Below are positions 14,331 through 16,753 of a stretch of DNA of 16,753 nt, piece after piece; the first letter of the stretch is position 1; each line of letters opens with the position of its first letter. The DNA lies in the NCBI GenBank assembly GCA_900550295.1, contig URRM01000033.1, positions 1 through 16,753 on the forward strand, read 5' to 3'. Source of the DNA: an uncultured bacterium (lineage in GTDB: Bacteria; Cyanobacteriota; Vampirovibrionia; Gastranaerophilales; Gastranaerophilaceae). Below the pieces are notes generated by a model that was not told the DNA's origin, searched no databases, and saw nothing but the letters and a program-made list of their open reading frames with translations. The position numbers and the translations under genes were made by a program.

Positions 14331-15572
14331 ATGGAACTTGATATTATAAGAGAAACAGATCCACAAGTTGCTGAATTAGTTGAAAAAGAACTAAACAGAC
14401 AACAAAATACAATTGAACTTATTGCAAGTGAAAACTTTACATCAAAAGCCGTAATGGCAGCTTGCGGAACAGTTTTGACTAATAAATATGCCGAAGGTAA
14501 ACCTCATAAGAGATTTTATAACGGTTGCGATAACATTGATGTTATTGAAGAACTAGCACAAAAAAGAGCATGCGAATTATTTGGCGCAGATCATGCCAAT
14601 GTTCAACCTCACAGTGGTGCTCAAGCAAATATGGCTGTATTTTTGTATGCGCTAAAAGTTGGCGATACTGTAATGGGCATGGATTTATCAAATGGAGGCC
14701 ACCTTTCTCACGGTTCACCGGTAAACTTTTCAGGTATGTATTTTAACATTGTAAGCTATGGTGTTAATGACGAAGGCATTATCGACTATGATAACGTTGA
14801 AAAACTAGCAAAAGAACATAAGCCAAAAATGATTATTGCCGGTGCAAGTAATTACTCAAAAGTTATTGATTTCAAACGTTTCAGAGAAATTGCCGATAAA
14901 GTTGGTGCTTACTTGATGGTTGATATTGCGCACATTGCAGGTTTAGTTGCCGGCGGAGTTCACCCATCACCTGTACCTTATGCTGATTTTGTTACAACAA
15001 CAACTCATAAAACATTAAGAGGTCCTAGAGGTGGAATTATTATGTGTAAACAAGAACATGCTTTAGGAATTGATAAAGCTGTTTTCCCTGGGACACAAGG
15101 CGGACCTTTAGAACACATTATTGCAGGAAAAGCAATTGCGTTATTAGAAGCATCAAAACCTGAATTCAGAGCCTATGCTGAACAAATCGTTAAAAACGCA
15201 AAAGCATTAGCACAAGGTTTAATCGATGAAGGAATGGACATTGTTGGCGGAATGACAGAAAACCACTTGATGACATTAGATTTTAGGCGTCAAGGCAAGA
15301 CAGGTAAAGACATGGCAAACGTTCTTGAACTTGTTGGCATTACTGCAAACAAAAACACAGTTCCAAACGATCCTCAAAGCCCATTTGTTACAAGTGGTAT
15401 CAGACTTGGCTCTGCAGCTGTAACAACAAGAGGCTTCAAGGAAGAAGATATGGCAGAAGTTGCAAGAATTATCGCAGAAGCAATTAAAAATTCTGATGAT
15501 GAAACTGCATTAAAGAACTTGAAAGAACGCTCTTTAAAACTTTGCCAAAAGTACCCATTATATAATAAATAG
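14331..15572 (+). CDS. glyA: Serine hydroxymethyltransferase
   Basis: This 413-residue PLP enzyme interconverts serine and glycine while loading tetrahydrofolate with a one-carbon unit. The substrate segment YAEGKPHKRFYNGCDNIDV is at 53-71, HSGAQAN at 94-100 and DIAHIAGL at 198-205. The PLP-binding Lys227 lies in TTTTHKTLRGPRGG (222-235). Length and motif order are standard for bacterial GlyA. It has its own promoter and a clear AAGGAG ribosome binding site. Base composition and codon use match the housekeeping parts of the window and contrast with the AT-richer block at 1-4000. The following WecA-type gene starts 11 bases later, using a ribosome binding site that overlaps the glyA stop, so the two are co-transcribed. 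Confidence 0.97.
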   Translation: MELDIIRETDPQVAELVEKELNRQQNTIELIASENFTSKAVMAACGTVLTNKYAEGKPHKRFYNGCDNIDVIEELAQKRACELFGADHANVQPHSGAQANMAVFLYALKVGDTVMGMDLSNGGHLSHGSPVNFSGMYFNIVSYGVNDEGIIDYDNVEKLAKEHKPKMIIAGASNYSKVIDFKRFREIADKVGAYLMVDIAHIAGLVAGGVHPSPVPYADFVTTTTHKTLRGPRGGIIMCKQEHALGIDKAVFPGTQGGPLEHIIAGKAIALLEASKPEFRAYAEQIVKNAKALAQGLIDEGMDIVGGMTENHLMTLDFRRQGKTGKDMANVLELVGITANKNTVPNDPQSPFVTSGIRLGSAAVTTRGFKEEDMAEVARIIAEAIKNSDDETALKNLKERSLKLCQKYPLYNK

Positions 15573-15583
15573 GAGATAGAAAA

Positions 15584-16693
15584 ATTCTTACAACATTAGG
15601 ACAATCACAAGTACATATTATTGGAGCGCTTATATCTTTAATTATAGGTATATTCATTGTTCCAATCGTTATTGCATATTCAAAAAAAGAAGGCTTAGTC
15701 GACCTTCCAAACGAACGTAAAATTCATAAAATTCCTGTTTCAAGACTTGGCGGCGTTGCTATTTGGACAAGTACAATGCTAACTTTCTTGCTATTGGTAT
15801 TTTTAAGCTACTATCCTTATGGAAGTTTACTTTCAGGAATTCTTTTGGGTGGTTCTTTAATGTTTTTACTAGGTTTGGTTGATGACGTTTACAACTTGAA
15901 CGCTAAATTTAAACTTTTTATTCAAGTTGCTATCGTTACAGTAGTTTATTTATTAGGCGTAAAAATTGACACCATTTTTAATCCATTCCAAATGGGTTCT
16001 GTTGTTCACCTTGCTTGGTGGTTATCTTATCCAATCACTCTTCTTTGGATTGTAGGTATCTGTAATGCAGTAAACTTTATTGACGGTGTTGACGGATTGG
16101 CTGGTTCTGTAATCACAGTAAACTCTATTACTTTGGCGATTGTAGCAGTTTCAATGACTCCGTCAAACTCAATCAGTGCATTAATTGCATTTATTTTATC
16201 CGGCTCAATGTTAGCATTTTTAGCTTACAACTTCAATCCTGCAAAAATCTTTATGGGCGATTCAGGCTCATTATTTTCAGGATTTTTATTAGCAAGTTTG
16301 TCAATTACAGGTGTAATGAAAACAGCAACTCTGGCTATTTTATTGCCTTTCGTAGTATTAGCAGTTCCAATTATTGATATCACATTCTCAACTTTACGTA
16401 GAATTATGAAAGGACATTCTCCTTTCGTTGCTGATGCGGAACATATCCACCATAAACTACTAAAAGCAGGTTTATCACAAAATAAAACAGTAGTTACAAT
16501 TACATTTGTTGCTATCGTCGGTGGTGCAATTGCGACAGCCTTAGTTGGTTCTATCGGACACTATTTAATTTATATGTTAGTACTTTTACTAATTATGTTT
16601 GGTTTAAGCTTAATTAGTATCACACGTAAAAAGAATATTAATCCTGAACATATCTTAGAAGAAGAACAACATAAAAACGACGAAAATAAATAA
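15584..16693 (+). CDS. wecA: Undecaprenyl-phosphate GlcNAc-1-phosphate transferase (WecA/TagO type), apparent ATT start
   Basis: This polytopic membrane enzyme attaches a sugar-1-phosphate to undecaprenyl phosphate, the first step of O-antigen, enterobacterial common antigen or wall teichoic acid synthesis. Read from 15584 it is 369 residues with about ten hydrophobic helices. Motifs occur in family order: DLPNERKIH at 40-48, RLGG at 54-57, DD at 100-101, NFIDGVDGLA at 164-173, MGDSGS at 224-229 and HIHHKLL at 287-293, the last separating it from MraY. The first ATG in frame (15776) falls inside the protein, after the DLPNERKIH and RLGG motifs. No ATG, GTG or TTG occurs between the glyA stop and that point. 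AGGAG at 15571-15575 is followed 8 bases later by ATT, the best start. A miscalled ATG is possible. The charged tail is cytoplasmic. Confidence 0.88.
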   Translation: MLTTLGQSQVHIIGALISLIIGIFIVPIVIAYSKKEGLVDLPNERKIHKIPVSRLGGVAIWTSTMLTFLLLVFLSYYPYGSLLSGILLGGSLMFLLGLVDDVYNLNAKFKLFIQVAIVTVVYLLGVKIDTIFNPFQMGSVVHLAWWLSYPITLLWIVGICNAVNFIDGVDGLAGSVITVNSITLAIVAVSMTPSNSISALIAFILSGSMLAFLAYNFNPAKIFMGDSGSLFSGFLLASLSITGVMKTATLAILLPFVVLAVPIIDITFSTLRRIMKGHSPFVADAEHIHHKLLKAGLSQNKTVVTITFVAIVGGAIATALVGSIGHYLIYMLVLLLIMFGLSLISITRKKNINPEHILEEEQHKNDENK

Positions 16694-16715
16694 TAAGGTT
16701 TAAATACAACGAATA

Positions 16716-16745
16716 GAGGCGTGAGCGTTCCGCTCCCCCCCCCTC
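16716..16745. other. Imperfect hairpin with a run of nine C
   Basis: The left arm GAGGCGTGAGCG (16716-16727), loop TTC and CGCTC (16731-16735) pair perfectly for 5 bp. The expected right arm then gives way to an uninterrupted C run (16735-16743) before closing TC. It may be a terminator of the glyA-wecA unit, but there is no T-run, and the sequence near the window edge may be damaged or misassembled. Confidence 0.4.
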
Positions 16746-16753
16746 ATTAATGC

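Overview
The window is 16.75 kb of AT-rich bacterial DNA, densely coding, with AGGAG-type ribosome binding sites. Gene content (GH57 glucanohydrolase, EtfAB without a dehydrogenase neighbour, WecA/TagO-type lipid-carrier transferase, YjbQ, TPR and LysM proteins) suggests an anaerobic, probably gut-associated, low-GC bacterium. A non-photosynthetic cyanobacterial relative (Vampirovibrionia/Gastranaerophilales) is my best guess and a Clostridia-type Firmicute the main alternative; this is inference from gene style, not from a marker gene.

Region A (1-4053) is a very AT-rich accessory block for surface-glycan work. A plus-strand radical SAM/SPASM-like protein with an N-terminal Rossmann-like domain (13-1257) converges on a tight minus-strand operon: a small chimeric TPR/Rossmann protein, a CDP-glycerol glycerophosphotransferase-family protein and a GT2 glycosyltransferase, each separated by one base. 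A good promoter with a perfect 6+6 bp palindrome in its spacer lies upstream. The same Rossmann-like module occurs at both ends of the block in opposite orientation. Next comes an IspD/TarI-family cytidylyltransferase (4076-4756, minus), which could supply either the isoprenoid pathway or a CDP-polyol for the glycan block.

Region B (4785-11220, plus) begins with divergent, physically overlapping promoters. It encodes an NfnA-like FAD/NAD(P)/[2Fe-2S] flavoprotein, a 58-residue four-cysteine protein, EtfB (FixA), EtfA (FixB) and PurA in one tightly packed operon, followed by a GH57 glycoside hydrolase. The NfnA-like protein lacks its usual large subunit, so the first four genes may form an electron-transfer module of unknown partner.

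Region C (11217-14261) holds minus-strand YjbQ, a minus-strand 556-residue TPR protein with a clear terminator, and a divergent plus-strand membrane-anchored LysM protein that ends at a strong hairpin. Region D (14276-16753) holds promoter-driven glyA followed 11 bases later by a WecA/TagO-type phosphoglycosyltransferase. That gene has no ATG, GTG or TTG start in frame before its first conserved motifs; a good ribosome binding site points to an ATT start. The window ends in an imperfect hairpin containing nine consecutive C.

No tRNA, rRNA, CRISPR array, insertion sequence or phage gene was seen. No gene-free stretch exceeds 300 bases. The most notable points are the chimeric TPR/Rossmann gene with an abrupt GC-rich segment, two genes that appear to start at ATA or ATT, the unlisted Cys-rich small protein in the flavoprotein operon, and the orphan NfnA/EtfAB arrangement.
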